From an uncultured Collinsella sp. (GTDB lineage: Bacteria > Actinomycetota > Coriobacteriia > Coriobacteriales > Coriobacteriaceae): a stretch of DNA of 8,355 nucleotides. The position numbers and the translations under genes were made by a program. This document shows, one piece after another, positions 1-5,985 of this stretch (positions are counted from its first letter, which is position 1; each line of letters starts with the position of its first letter). The notes under the pieces are model-generated. The model saw nothing but the letters and a program-made list of their open reading frames with translations, was not told the DNA's origin and did not search any database. The stretch spans positions 1 to 8,355 of the forward strand of contig URYA01000064.1 of NCBI GenBank assembly GCA_900551975.1. Reading direction: 5' to 3'.

Positions 1-196
1 GCGCATGGGTGGCCTCGCGATATTCCTCGGTCTCATCGCCGCCCTCATCGTGCACGCGTTTCACACGCGCCAACCCATTGCGGGTTCGCGCAACCTGCAG
101 ACAGGCAGCGCGAACAGCGACGGCGGCTGCGCCAAGCGCCGCGGCTCCCAGGGCAACGCCGGCAACGACGCCAGCGGAAACACTCGGCTTGTTCAT
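1..196 (-). CDS. Small membrane-anchored protein of unknown function, partial (C-terminus outside window)
   Basis: An open frame begins with the ATG at 196-194 and stays open to the left edge, giving about 65 residues of N-terminus. The protein starts MNKPSVSAGVVAGVALGAAA and continues as an alanine/glycine/valine-rich hydrophobic stretch to about residue 30, which reads as a single membrane helix or uncleaved signal anchor. A basic segment (VARTRNGLARVKRVH) and an acidic segment (DEGGDETEEYREA) follow. The ATG directly abuts the TAG stop of elp3 (197-199) with no spacer. An AAAGGAG ribosome-binding sequence lies inside the last elp3 codons, about six bases upstream, so translation is probably coupled to elp3 in one transcript. 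I do not recognise the family. It could be a small cell-envelope protein whose charged tail lies in the cytoplasm, but nothing in the visible part fixes a function. That the gene is real is well supported by the start signals; its identity is open. Confidence 0.7.
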   Translation of the reverse strand, partial: MNKPSVSAGVVAGVALGAAALGAAAVAVRAACLQVARTRNGLARVKRVHDEGGDETEEYREATHA

Positions 197-2104
197 CTAG
201 AGCTCCTTTTGCAGATAAAGGCCATGGTCATAAAATCCAAGATGGCGATAGTACTCGCGTGTGCCAATCGCGCTAATCACGTTGATACGCGCATAACCCG
301 CATCCCGGGCAATCTCGCACGCACGCTCTACGAGCAAACGCCCCAACCCGTGATGCTGCGCCGCCTGGCCCTGGTCGCCCACGCGTGCCGCCATGCCATA
401 CACGTGTACCTCGCGAATCATCGCCTCGTCCGGCGTCGTCGGCAACTCGTCCGCATGCGCGGCAACAAACGAATGGTCGGGCAGCGACAACCGCAAAAAG
501 CCTGCGATCTTGCCCTGCGGCGTCACCCACTGCAAAAAGCGTTCCCGCGTCACCGGCGTCTCGTACGCCACTTCCTCGTCAAGGGTCAACTCGTCCAGGT
601 CGGCACCCGCCGTGCTGATCTCGCGATAGCGAATCTCACGCACCGTCGCGCCTTCCCCATGAGCCGCCAAGCGGTTCTCGACGAGCTGACGCAGGTTGGG
701 CTTCTTGTTGCCCACCATAATGTCATCGGAACTAAAATCGCGGATCATGCGGCTGATGCGGCAGAACGCCGGCGTCACCACGATGTCGTCGGCCAACACA
801 TCGAGCAGCTCTTCCTCGGTATAGGGGCGCCACTCGCCGCGCTCATAGCAGCCCACCAGACGCGAGCCCTCGATGAGCGCGCACGGGTAGACCTTGACCT
901 CGTCGGGCATAAAGGCGCCCTCGGTCATAAAGCGCTCGTAGTCGCGCTTGTCCCCCTCCGGCGTGGCGCCCAGCAAGTTAAGCATAAAATGCGCGTGGAT
1001 CTTAAAGCCAAACAGGCGCGCAAGCGAAAACGCCCGCTCGATCTGCGCCACCGAAATGCGACGCTCGTTGATATCGAGTAGATGCTGGTCAAGGCTTTGG
1101 ATGCCCATCTGAATCTTGGTGCAGCCCAGGCGACGAATGAGCGTGAGCGCCTGTGGCGTCACGGCATCGGGGCGCGTCTCGATAACGAGTCCCACCACGC
1201 GATGCTTCGCCGTCTCATTGATGCGCTGCTGACGCTCGAGCTCCTCCATCGTGGCCGTCTGCCACTCGGCGACCTCGCCCCACGGCGTGCCGGGGCCGTA
1301 CAGACGACGCACCGCGCGGTTATAGCCGCCCACGGCAGCATCTACGCGCTCCTGCTCTCCTGCAACACCGCTCGCAAGCTCAACCTCATCGGTCGCAATA
1401 CCGGCAGCGCGATAGCGTTCGCGTCGCTCCGCCACCACCGGCGGCAGGGCATCGGCGGGAGCGTCATCGAGCAGGCGCCCTGCCTCGGCACGGCTGATGC
1501 CCGGACGCGCCAACATGGGGTTTGCCGCCACGCCGGCGACGGCATCGTCATTGAGCGCACGGAAAAGCTCCGACATAAACCACGTTTGATACCCTTGCGG
1601 ATAGTCGCTCCAGGTACCGCCAAGAACGATAAGCTCGATCTTATCGGTCGCATGACCCATCTGCGAAAGCGCGGTCAAACGGGCGCTCACCTGCAGATAT
1701 GGATCGAAGCAGTTTTGCTCTGCACGGGCACACGCCGGCTCGGCATGTAAATAGCTTTTGGGCATGCGCAGATCGTTGGGGCAAAACAGGCAATCGCCCG
1801 AGCACGGCCACGGCTTGGTGATGACGGTAATGGTTGCCACGCCCGAAGCCGTGCGACGAGGCTTCATACGCAGCACCTGCAGCAGTTGACGTTCCAGCTC
1901 GGCATCGACATTCCACCCAGCCCAACGAGCCGGCTCCTCACGTTTAACCCGCTGGTAGAACGGCAGCAGACGGCGCTTGGCCAAATCGCGTTTGTCGGCA
2001 CCCTCACGGCGCGCCTCGGCATGTATCAGTTTGACGAGCGCTTTGTCGTCCACGGTCTCGCCGCGACGCAGAGCCTCGAGTATGTTCAAGATAATCTGTT
2101 CCAT
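197..2104 (-). CDS. elp3: Elp3-family tRNA uridine-34 radical SAM enzyme / GNAT acetyltransferase
   Basis: The 635-residue protein has the two-domain Elp3 architecture. After a helical N-terminus (1-75) comes KPRRTASGVATITVITKPWP and a radical-SAM Fe-S motif with C101, C105 and C108 (C-X3-C-X2-C). LGGTWSDYP (161-169), GLVIETRPD (305-313), KIQMGIQSLD and FKIHAHFMLNLLGATPEGD are characteristic radical-SAM-core segments. The last 72 residues form a GNAT fold with REVHVYG (564-570), the acetyl-CoA loop QHHGLG (583-588) and VISAIGTREYYRHLGF. In eukaryotes and archaea Elp3 adds a carboxymethyl group to wobble U34 of tRNA using SAM and acetyl-CoA. Bacterial members work without the other Elongator subunits. 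The protein is longer than bacterial Elp3 as I remember it (about 450-550 residues), mainly because of roughly 100 extra residues at 186-284. The ATG at 2104 follows GGGGGC and may sit at the 5' end of the transcript. The gene runs without spacing into the small gene at 196. Confidence 0.93.
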   Translation of the reverse strand: MEQIILNILEALRRGETVDDKALVKLIHAEARREGADKRDLAKRRLLPFYQRVKREEPARWAGWNVDAELERQLLQVLRMKPRRTASGVATITVITKPWPCSGDCLFCPNDLRMPKSYLHAEPACARAEQNCFDPYLQVSARLTALSQMGHATDKIELIVLGGTWSDYPQGYQTWFMSELFRALNDDAVAGVAANPMLARPGISRAEAGRLLDDAPADALPPVVAERRERYRAAGIATDEVELASGVAGEQERVDAAVGGYNRAVRRLYGPGTPWGEVAEWQTATMEELERQQRINETAKHRVVGLVIETRPDAVTPQALTLIRRLGCTKIQMGIQSLDQHLLDINERRISVAQIERAFSLARLFGFKIHAHFMLNLLGATPEGDKRDYERFMTEGAFMPDEVKVYPCALIEGSRLVGCYERGEWRPYTEEELLDVLADDIVVTPAFCRISRMIRDFSSDDIMVGNKKPNLRQLVENRLAAHGEGATVREIRYREISTAGADLDELTLDEEVAYETPVTRERFLQWVTPQGKIAGFLRLSLPDHSFVAAHADELPTTPDEAMIREVHVYGMAARVGDQGQAAQHHGLGRLLVERACEIARDAGYARINVISAIGTREYYRHLGFYDHGLYLQKEL

Positions 2105-2110
2105 GCCCCC

Positions 2111-2138
2111 ATTGTAAAGGCAAAGGCGCCGAAGCCAA
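2111..2138 (-). promoter_or_regulatory. Candidate leaderless promoter of elp3
   Basis: Read on the minus strand, TTGGCT (2138-2133) and TACAAT (2116-2111) are separated by 16 bases. The TACAAT box is followed by six bases (GGGGGC) and then the elp3 ATG, so the expected transcription start falls on the A of the start codon. Leaderless mRNAs of this form are common in Actinomycetota. The -35 hexamer lies inside the terminator hairpin of the preceding gene. The G-run could instead act as a weak ribosome-binding site on a longer transcript, so this is a tentative call. Confidence 0.35.
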
Positions 2139-2154
2139 TCTCGGCTTCGACGCC
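2117..2154 (-). terminator. Rho-independent terminator after the XRE/DUF4097 pair
   Basis: On the minus strand GGCGTCGAAGCC (2154-2143), a six-base loop GAGATT and GGCTTCGGCGCC (2136-2125) form a 12-bp stem with one G-T wobble. It is followed by TTTGCCTTT, an interrupted T-tract. It lies about 50 bases after the DUF4097 stop codon and just before elp3, so it probably separates the two transcription units. The broken T-tract may make it leaky. On the plus strand no T-run follows the stem. Confidence 0.65.
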
Positions 2155-2203
2155 TTCACCAAACAGCGCGTCTATATCTTCGCCTAGGCTTTCGTCTGCC
2201 TCA

Positions 2204-3103
2204 CTACTCCGAATCAAACGACATGTCGCCCGAATCGACTTCAAAACTATACACAGCAGACTTATCCCCGTTATCGAATTCAAGATTCAAAACGGTCTCG
2301 CCGTCGTAGCCAAGCGGAAGGAAATCGCTCTCGAAGTCGCCGCTGCCCAAGGTGAGGCTCGCCTTAAAGCCCGTCGAGTTCGGAACCGTCATCTCCACAT
2401 CGCCCGAGCCCACGCTCACGTCCATCGACTTCGCGGGGGCCTGGTAGAGCTCGAACGTCACATCGCCCGAACCGACCTCGGCATTCAGGGTATCGGTCAC
2501 GGTACCCGTAAACTCGACGTCTCCCGAGTCCAAAGTCAGGTTGAGGTCATGACACGCAATGCCCGCGACCGTCAGATCACCCGATCCCACATTCGCTGTG
2601 ATGCCCACCATGTTATCGGCAACATCGCGCGGCAGTTCGACGGTAACCGTGCGGTCAATGGCGCGCTCGTCATCGCAATCGAACTGGCGAATCTTGAGCG
2701 TAGAACCCTTGATTTCGGCCAGGTTCTGGGTTGCCGCATCGAAGGCAACGGTCCCCGTTGCCACGCGACCGCTTTCAATTACGCGCACTGGCCCGCCGGA
2801 GACGTGTTTGACCTCGACCGTGCCCGACGTCACGTCCAAATCAAGCGATGTGAACGCGTCGGCATCAAACGTTTCGCTCGAAAGCTGTTGAGGCCGAGCG
2901 GAATAGTTACCGCTATTCAAGGAATCGTCCTCGTCAAACGCATCGTCCATACCAGACAAGCCGGATACAACATCGTTGAGATCCCACGGTCCATCAAAAT
3001 GAATCAAAGTCCGCGAAGTGCCAAAGACAAGCCCGATGATGAGCACAAACGCTCCGATGCCAATGCCCAAGCGCCTCTTAGACTCATGCGAGAGCTTCAT
3101 CAT
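2204..3103 (-). CDS. DUF4097-like 'toastrack' repeat protein, membrane-anchored
   Basis: The 299-residue protein has a short cytoplasmic N-terminus (MMKLSHESKRR), one membrane helix at about 12-29 (LGIGIGAFVLIIGLVFG), an acidic linker (50-62) and a beta-rich extracellular domain. That domain carries seven (G/D)(S/N)GD turns, at residues 173, 192, 211, 232, 253, 277 and 290, spaced mostly 19-24 residues and followed by alternating hydrophobic residues. This is the pattern of the DUF4097/putative-adhesin ('toastrack', LiaG-like) beta-solenoid family. Family members often occur with envelope-stress regulators, but no enzymatic role is established. The start ATG overlaps the TGA stop of the upstream XRE gene (ATGA, 3103-3100), with AGAAGG about nine bases upstream; the second ATG (3100) is an alternative start. 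Translational coupling and orientation suggest the two proteins act together, probably with this one outside the membrane as sensor or scaffold. The function is inferred. Confidence 0.82.
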   Translation of the reverse strand: MMKLSHESKRRLGIGIGAFVLIIGLVFGTSRTLIHFDGPWDLNDVVSGLSGMDDAFDEDDSLNSGNYSARPQQLSSETFDADAFTSLDLDVTSGTVEVKHVSGGPVRVIESGRVATGTVAFDAATQNLAEIKGSTLKIRQFDCDDERAIDRTVTVELPRDVADNMVGITANVGSGDLTVAGIACHDLNLTLDSGDVEFTGTVTDTLNAEVGSGDVTFELYQAPAKSMDVSVGSGDVEMTVPNSTGFKASLTLGSGDFESDFLPLGYDGETVLNLEFDNGDKSAVYSFEVDSGDMSFDSE

Positions 3104-3822
3104 TCATCACCTTCTTTGGCACTCGACTCAGCGGTGGTCGCGGCAGCCATGTCAGCGTCAACCGCTGTGAAAACGTCCTCCCCCTTAGTCCTAGCGACCG
3201 CCGGCGCCGGACCAACCTGGATATCCCCGCGCGCCCAATCGCCATCGAGCGCACGCGCCACCCAGTGATAGATGGGGATCGTAAAGAAGATCAGCGCGGC
3301 AAAGGGACCGGCACCAAACAGGAACATCAGCAAAAAGAACAGTAGCCAACACACGGCCCAATACGGGAACGACTGGAACGGGCCCTTCACCGGAGTCGAG
3401 CCAACCGCGGTGCCACTCGTCGCCTGCGCCGTAGCGGCATTGGCGGCCTGCGCACTCCAGCTTGCCGCTTGCGCCGCCTTGGCGGCGGCATCACTCGCCT
3501 GTGTTGCCGCCTCGGTGGCACGTGCCGCCGCCTCATGGGTGCGGGCGCGCTCTGCCGCCTCGGCCTCGCGCTGACGGGCGCGGTCCTCGTTCTCAAACTC
3601 GATATCGTCCTCGATCTCGTCGCTCGGATTGAGCAGCTCGTCCAGGCTCACGCCATAGAGTTTGGCGAGCGAGATCAGGTTCTCGGTATCGGGCGAGCTC
3701 TCCGCGCGCTCCCATTTACTGACCGCCTGGCGCGACAGCCCCAGCTTTCGCGCCAGCCCTTCTTGGCTAAAGCCTTTGCTTCGGCGAAGGTCGGCGAGCC
3801 GCTGCGCAGTTTCTACATTCAT
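3100..3822 (-). CDS. XRE-family HTH regulator with alanine-rich linker and two membrane helices
   Basis: The 240-residue protein begins MNVETAQRLADLRRSKGFSQ. Residues 8-64 form a Cro/C1-type (HTH_3) DNA-binding domain, with the recognition helix in LSRQAVSKWERAESSPD. An acidic stretch (68-80) leads into an Ala/Arg/Glu/Gln-rich, probably helical or coiled-coil linker (81-135). Two hydrophobic helices follow at about 153-169 and 173-190 (FPYWAVCWLLFFLLMFLFG and the stretch after it), then a 50-residue polar tail. This is a membrane-tethered transcription factor, a one-component design. The frame is open upstream to 4071, but I chose the ATG at 3822-3820. It has a perfect AGGAGG four bases before it, and the protein from there starts at the usual HTH boundary. 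The DUF4097 gene overlaps its stop by four bases and is the likely partner. The targets are unknown. Autoregulation at sites in 3823-4041 is plausible but unproven. Confidence 0.87.
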   Translation of the reverse strand: MNVETAQRLADLRRSKGFSQEGLARKLGLSRQAVSKWERAESSPDTENLISLAKLYGVSLDELLNPSDEIEDDIEFENEDRARQREAEAAERARTHEAAARATEAATQASDAAAKAAQAASWSAQAANAATAQATSGTAVGSTPVKGPFQSFPYWAVCWLLFFLLMFLFGAGPFAALIFFTIPIYHWVARALDGDWARGDIQVGPAPAVARTKGEDVFTAVDADMAAATTAESSAKEGDE

Positions 3823-3871
3823 GGTTCCTCCTATGTGATGCCAGCCGTGCCGCCGGACCGTTTTTGTTCTT

Positions 3872-3881
3872 AAGGCGCCTT
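3872..3881. promoter_or_regulatory. Perfect 10-bp palindrome in the leader of the XRE gene
   Basis: AAGGCGCCTT is an exact palindrome about 50 bases before the XRE start codon. XRE regulators bind short palindromes, so this could be an autoregulatory operator. A 10-bp palindrome can also arise by chance in GC-rich DNA. Confidence 0.2.
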
Positions 3882-3940
3882 GCACAGTTAAAAATCTATC
3901 CGCCACTGCCAAAAGCATGCCACCTATTCTAGTGAGATTT

Positions 3941-3957
3941 TTGACAACCGGCGGTTG
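3941..3957. promoter_or_regulatory. Inverted repeat overlapping a consensus -35 box (candidate operator)
   Basis: CAACCG (3945-3950), one base, then CGGTTG (3952-3957) is a perfect 6-bp inverted repeat. It overlaps TTGACA (3941-3946), an exact plus-strand -35 consensus. The matching -10 would be the poor CATATG at 3964-3969. The site lies in the divergent region between the XRE gene and the methyltransferase, where a regulator could act on both. I saw no convincing minus-strand promoter for the XRE gene. Confidence 0.3.
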
Positions 3958-4013
3958 CAGGTGCATATGAGCTGCGGAAATGTGTCCAAACAAAGCAATG
4001 ACACCTAGCTCGG

Positions 4014-4043
4014 TTGTCCCCGTTGCGGCGTTAACGGTAGTAT
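4014..4043 (+). promoter_or_regulatory. Candidate promoter of the Trm9-like methyltransferase
   Basis: TTGTCC (4014-4019) and TAGTAT (4038-4043) are separated by 18 bases. Transcription would start near 4050, leaving about a 40-base leader that contains GGAGGG (4073-4078) before the GTG start at 4090. If correct, this also argues against the alternative ATG at 4042, which would lie upstream of the transcription start. Confidence 0.4.
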
Positions 4044-4089
4044 GGTCGTACTGTTTATTTCGCACCGCCAACGGAGGGAGTTCCGCGCC

Positions 4090-4962
4090 GTGAACCGCGA
4101 TTTCGCCTCATCGCTCATCCAGCTCAACAATACGTTCTATCGCGAGCACTCCGCCTCCTTTTCCGATACGCGCCAGGCCCCGTGGCCCGGCTGGGTGCGC
4201 ACCATGGACGTCGCGCTCGAGCAGCTCGACGTCGCCACGATTGAGCATCCCGTCCGCGTCTTCGATCTTGCCTGCGGCAATATGCGATTCGAGAACTTTG
4301 CCGCCGGCGGCGCACTCGCCGCCAAGGGCGTCAACGGCGCAAACCCCTCGGCAGATGCCAGTTGTCCATTTGAGTTCTATGGTGTCGACTCGTGTCAAGA
4401 TTTGGCTATCGATGCACATGGCCACGCCCTGCGCATTCCCAACCTGCACTTCCAGGAACTCGACGTACTCGACGCCCTCATGAAGCTCAACCCCGCCGAG
4501 ACACCCGACGTGCTTTTCGACGCCCCGCTCGCCGACATCTCGGTCTGCTTTGGATTTATGCACCACGTGCCGTCGTGCGAGTACCGCGTACGCGTGCTCG
4601 ACGCTCTGGTGCGCCAGACGCGCCCAGGCGGCATCATCGCCATCAGCTTTTGGGAGTTTATGAACGACGAGCGCATGGCGCGCAAGGCCGTTCGCGCCGA
4701 GGCCCGCGCCGAGCTCACCCCGCCGTTTGAGGGTTACGATTCCGCGCAGTTTGAGGCCGGTGACCACCTCATTGGCTGGCAAAACGACCGCCACGCCTAC
4801 CGCTATTGTCATCACTTTGACGATCAGCAGATCACCAACCTGGTGCGCGGCGTGCGTACGTTCTACAAGAGCGGCGAGGTCCCCGTGCGCGAGCTTGAAC
4901 GCTTCCATGCCGACGGTCGCAGCGGCGAACTCAACCGCTATGTGATTCTCAAGCGTCTGTAG
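4090..4962 (+). CDS. Trm9/ALKBH8-like SAM-dependent methyltransferase (candidate tRNA wobble-uridine methyltransferase)
   Basis: The 290-residue protein is a class I methyltransferase. VFDLACG (57-63) is motif I, D100 ends strand 2 (FYGVD), and FGFMHHV (154-160) and RPGG (178-181) follow. Several segments match eukaryotic Trm9/ALKBH8 as I remember it. FSDTRQAPWPGW (24-35) corresponds to the HFSxTRxxPWP signature before the SAM site. The HH pair corresponds to VHH, and IIAISFWEF to the xIYxWA strand. DHLIGW (225-230) corresponds to the D-V-F-V-P-W region, and RYCHHFDDQQI (238-248) to RYYHLYxEGEL. The C-terminus RYVILKRL resembles the Trm9 end. Trm9 methylates cm5U34 of tRNA to mcm5U, the step after Elp3. 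I chose the GTG at 4090, preceded by GGAGGGAG; an in-frame ATG at 4042 would add 16 residues but has no good ribosome-binding site. The gene is monocistronic, with a terminator 38 bases after its stop. It could also be a related methyltransferase with another substrate. Confidence 0.85.
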   Translation: MNRDFASSLIQLNNTFYREHSASFSDTRQAPWPGWVRTMDVALEQLDVATIEHPVRVFDLACGNMRFENFAAGGALAAKGVNGANPSADASCPFEFYGVDSCQDLAIDAHGHALRIPNLHFQELDVLDALMKLNPAETPDVLFDAPLADISVCFGFMHHVPSCEYRVRVLDALVRQTRPGGIIAISFWEFMNDERMARKAVRAEARAELTPPFEGYDSAQFEAGDHLIGWQNDRHAYRYCHHFDDQQITNLVRGVRTFYKSGEVPVRELERFHADGRSGELNRYVILKRL

Positions 4963-4999
4963 GTATCGGCGACTCGCCGCCGGACCGCACTGCATCTTT

Positions 5000-5024
5000 C
5001 GGGCAAACTATGCCCGCCCTTTTT
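5000..5024 (+). terminator. Rho-independent terminator after the Trm9-like gene
   Basis: CGGGCA (5000-5005), a five-base loop AACTA and TGCCCG (5011-5016) make a perfect 6-bp stem. It is followed by CCC and five Ts (5020-5024). It sits 38 bases after the methyltransferase stop. The short stem and the three C residues before the T-run make it moderate in strength. Confidence 0.55.
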
Positions 5025-5031
5025 CAACCCA

Positions 5032-5058
5032 TTGACGGAACGTGCAGCTATACGTTCC
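5032..5058 (+). promoter_or_regulatory. Promoter/operator-like region before the trmB-like gene
   Basis: TTGACG (5032-5037) matches a -35 box at five of six bases, but no good -10 lies at 16-18 bases. CATACT at 5058-5063 is 20 bases away. GGAACGT (5037-5043), eight bases, then ACGTTCC (5052-5058) is a perfect 7-bp inverted repeat inside this region. It could be an operator, or a hairpin in the leader if transcription starts further upstream. The gene's own ribosome-binding site AAGGAG lies at 5071-5076. Confidence 0.3.
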
Positions 5059-5080
5059 ATACTTATGACCAAGGAGCCTC

Positions 5081-5920
5081 ATGGGAGCCGTCCACGTTCG
5101 CACGCCTAAGAACTTTGTGCTCGAGGAGCGCCTGGAGCGCTACGTTGATGCTATTGAGACGAACCCCGAGGCCTATGCCGGAGATTGGCGCAAGGCTTGC
5201 GCGCCAGTTGGCTGCAAGCCTTTCGAACACCTTCACCTGGATCTTGGTTGTGGCAAGGGAACGTACCTTGTAGAGCGCGCGGCCCACGAGCCAAACACCC
5301 TCTTTATCGGTATGGACCAGGAGCCCATCTGCATTGCCTATGCCGCGCAGAAAATCTGCGAGCAGGAGCTGTCCAACGCACTCGTCCTGCCCCGAGGCGC
5401 CGCATCGCTGCCGCAGCTGTTTGCCACAGGCGAGCTCGATGCCATCACCATCAACTTTCCCACGCCGCAGCCCAAGGCCAAGTACGCCAAAAAACGACTC
5501 GTCCATGTCGACCATCTGATGCTCTACCGCCCGCTCTTTTCAGCCGGCGCCACCGTCACGCTGCGCACCGACAGCAAGCCGTTGCGCGATTACGCCCTGG
5601 GACAGTTTGCCGCGGCAGGCTACGACACGCTTTGGGTAAGTGACGACGTCCGCCGCGACCATCCCGAGCATCCCGAGACCGAATATGAATGCCGCACGCG
5701 CGAGATGGGTGCCGCCGTCTATGGCATCTGCGCCACACCCGGCGAGAAGCCTACCGAAGAGCAACTCGCAGCAGGCCGAGAGCAGGAGCAAAGCCTTGCC
5801 TGTTACCTGCCCGAAAACCTCGATGAGCTCACCTACGTGCCTCTCGGCATGGAAGAGGCCGTCGAGAACTTTAAAAACCGCGCCCGCAAGGGCAAGAAGC
5901 GCTTGCCGCAGGAGTCCTAG
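5081..5920 (+). CDS. trmB: TrmB-like tRNA (guanine-N7)-methyltransferase
   Basis: The 279-residue protein has TrmB order: LDLGCGKG (53-60, SAM-binding motif I), LFIGMDQEP (74-82), LDAITINFPTPQPK (119-132), KYAKKRL (134-140) and LRTDSKPLRDY (161-171). TrmB uses SAM to methylate N7 of G46 in the tRNA variable loop. The family signature FPDPWPKxRHxKRR is altered here to FPTPQPKAKYAKKRL, so the Asp and Trp after FP are replaced by Thr and Gln. The N-terminus before motif I is short. About 70 residues beyond the usual end (EQLAAGREQEQS to KKRLPQES) form a charged tail, making the protein longer than typical TrmB (about 210-240). The ATG at 5081 follows AAGGAG at four-base spacing. The fold assignment is solid, but the lost signature residues leave the exact substrate less certain. 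A check for a second, canonical trmB in the genome would settle whether this is the housekeeping enzyme. Confidence 0.78.
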   Translation: MGAVHVRTPKNFVLEERLERYVDAIETNPEAYAGDWRKACAPVGCKPFEHLHLDLGCGKGTYLVERAAHEPNTLFIGMDQEPICIAYAAQKICEQELSNALVLPRGAASLPQLFATGELDAITINFPTPQPKAKYAKKRLVHVDHLMLYRPLFSAGATVTLRTDSKPLRDYALGQFAAAGYDTLWVSDDVRRDHPEHPETEYECRTREMGAAVYGICATPGEKPTEEQLAAGREQEQSLACYLPENLDELTYVPLGMEEAVENFKNRARKGKKRLPQES

Positions 5921-5985
5921 GGGCTTCTTATGGTCGTGGCGTCGGCAAACAAGCGCGAATAGGCGCCAACGAACGACCCTCAAGC

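Noticed and set aside
5..1081. Long plus-strand frame (358 codons) opposite elp3, and a further one at 1886-3268
   Set aside because: Both are antisense to well-supported genes, are rich in Arg/His/Ala and lack ribosome-binding sites.
3823..4071. Longer N-terminus for the XRE regulator starting at 4071
   Set aside because: It would add 83 residues without a recognisable domain. The ATG at 3822 has a perfect AGGAGG and gives a standard HTH start.
3849..4987. Shared 12-mer GCCGCCGGACCG at 3849-3860 and 4976-4987
   Set aside because: In 8 kb of GC-rich DNA a repeated 12-mer is expected by chance, and the flanks do not match.
4108..4995. Minus-strand frame of 295 codons opposite the Trm9-like gene
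   Set aside because: The plus strand encodes clear methyltransferase motifs; this is a composition shadow.
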